The notes beneath the pieces were generated by a model, which was not told the origin of the DNA, ran no database searches, and saw nothing but the letters and a program-made list of their open reading frames with translations. From assembly GCF_905372525.1 (NCBI RefSeq), contig NZ_CAJPPN010000070.1, forward strand, positions 1 through 5,842: a stretch of 5,842 nt of DNA, in the 5' to 3' direction. Shown here piece after piece: positions 5,372 to 5,842 of the stretch (the stretch's first letter is position 1; the number at the start of each line of letters is the position of its first letter). This stretch comes from an uncultured Porphyromonas sp. Its GTDB lineage: Bacteria; Bacteroidota; Bacteroidia; Bacteroidales; Porphyromonadaceae. Both the position numbers and the translations under genes were made by a program.

Positions 5372-5443
5372 ATGCACACACCTGTCTGCACAGCCTCAGT
5401 ACTCTGGATGAGTACTGGGGCTGGCTACTTTATATACTTGTAG
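5372..5443 (+). CDS. Possible 23-residue leader peptide (doubtful)
   Basis: An ATG at 5372, preceded by an A-rich stretch, opens a 23-codon frame reading MHTPVCTASVLWMSTGAGYFIYL and ending in TAG at 5441-5443. Its 3' half is hydrophobic and aromatic. It lies about 60 bases after the predicted start site, and the 14-bp hairpin falls inside it, which would fit a translated leader or a small membrane peptide. A frame this short arises easily by chance and there is no strong ribosome binding site. No downstream gene is in the window for it to control. Confidence 0.15.
   Translation: MHTPVCTASVLWMSTGAGYFIYL
5391..5423. other. 14-bp hairpin in a gene-less region
   Basis: CAGCCTCAGTACTC (5391-5404) pairs with GAGTACTGGGGCTG (5410-5423) over 14 positions with a single T-G wobble (as read on the plus strand), around the loop TGGAT. 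No clean T-run follows on either strand, so it is not a standard terminator. It could be part of a small RNA begun at the promoter-like site at 5273-5303, or a DNA-level site. Confidence 0.65.
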
Positions 5444-5842
5444 ACCTCTCACTAGGTAGACAGACATTCCTCAGCGAATACGAGCAAGGGTGGCATCAGC
5501 AGCCTACAGAAGAGTCCCCCATCCCACCTATCAGACATTCCACCTACACGATACAGGAGGCTAAAGTAGCCTCCAAAGACATGCAGATCCTCTCCACAGT
5601 CAGGGACAGAGCACTAAGTGGCAGTATACAAGGGATACGGCCCACAAAGCTCAGGAGAGGGAGCATAAGAAGTAGGCAAAGTAGGCAACAACGCTAGAGC
5701 TAAGAAACGAAGGCGTATGGGTGGATGTATGCTTCTGAGGCCACAGAGCTAGAGAGGTGGGGGGATAAAGCCGGAGGGATGTGAAGCGAGAAGGATAACG
5801 AGTGAGGGTGAGGATAATGGGGCTATAGGGGGAGGAGGATAA
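5444..5842. other. Gene-less right end with short repeats
   Basis: No frame here reads like a protein. GGAGGCTA (5556-5563) and TAGCCTCC (5567-5574) form an 8-bp hairpin around AAG. CAGACATTCC occurs twice (5461-5470 and 5532-5541), and AGTAGGCAA occurs twice in tandem (5671-5679 and 5680-5688). The last ~100 bases are strongly purine-rich on the plus strand, with repeated GGATAA and GAGG words running off the window edge. Confidence 0.4.

Noticed and set aside
5581..5697. 38-codon plus-strand frame from ATG at 5581
   Set aside because: Its Arg/Ser-rich end comes from a purine-rich tract and a tandem duplication, with no start signal.

Overview
The window looks like chromosomal DNA of a member of the Bacteroidales, most likely Porphyromonas or a close relative. 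Two things support this. The promoter-like sites follow the Bacteroidetes pattern (TTTG, about 19 bases, TAnnTTTG) and the genes lack strong Shine-Dalgarno sequences. The formate-tetrahydrofolate ligase also has the variant motifs I associate with Bacteroidales. The genus is an inference from memory of family sequences, not from a search.

Layout. A small two-helix membrane protein (195-365, minus) has a clear rho-independent terminator. A tRNA-Val(GAC)/tRNA-Gln(CTG) pair (798-872 and 719-789, minus) follows, with a textbook Bacteroidetes promoter (880-910) and its own terminator (688-716). About 980 bases without a gene come next (873-1854). They hold several strong hairpins and, at 1277-1630, what looks like a MITE-type insertion: 17-bp inverted ends (16/17 match), flanked exactly by an 8-bp direct repeat and carrying three tandem copies of a 22-bp near-palindromic unit. 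Then lpdA (1855-3204, minus) and fhs (3240-4907, minus) form a likely two-gene operon read fhs to lpdA from a promoter near 4942. The last ~890 bases (4950-5842) contain no convincing gene. They do hold a promoter-like site (5273-5303, plus) followed by compact RNA-like structure, including a 14-bp hairpin.

How the genes work together. Fhs interconverts formate, THF and ATP with 10-formyl-THF. Dihydrolipoyl dehydrogenase is the L-protein of the glycine cleavage system, which makes 5,10-methylene-THF, and is also the E3 subunit of 2-oxoacid dehydrogenases. Their pairing suggests one-carbon metabolism linked to amino-acid breakdown, perhaps with Fhs running backwards to yield ATP. No other glycine cleavage gene is in the window, so this link is inferred.

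The most interesting items are the insertion with its minisatellite and the structured, promoter-led, gene-less stretch at 5257-5443.
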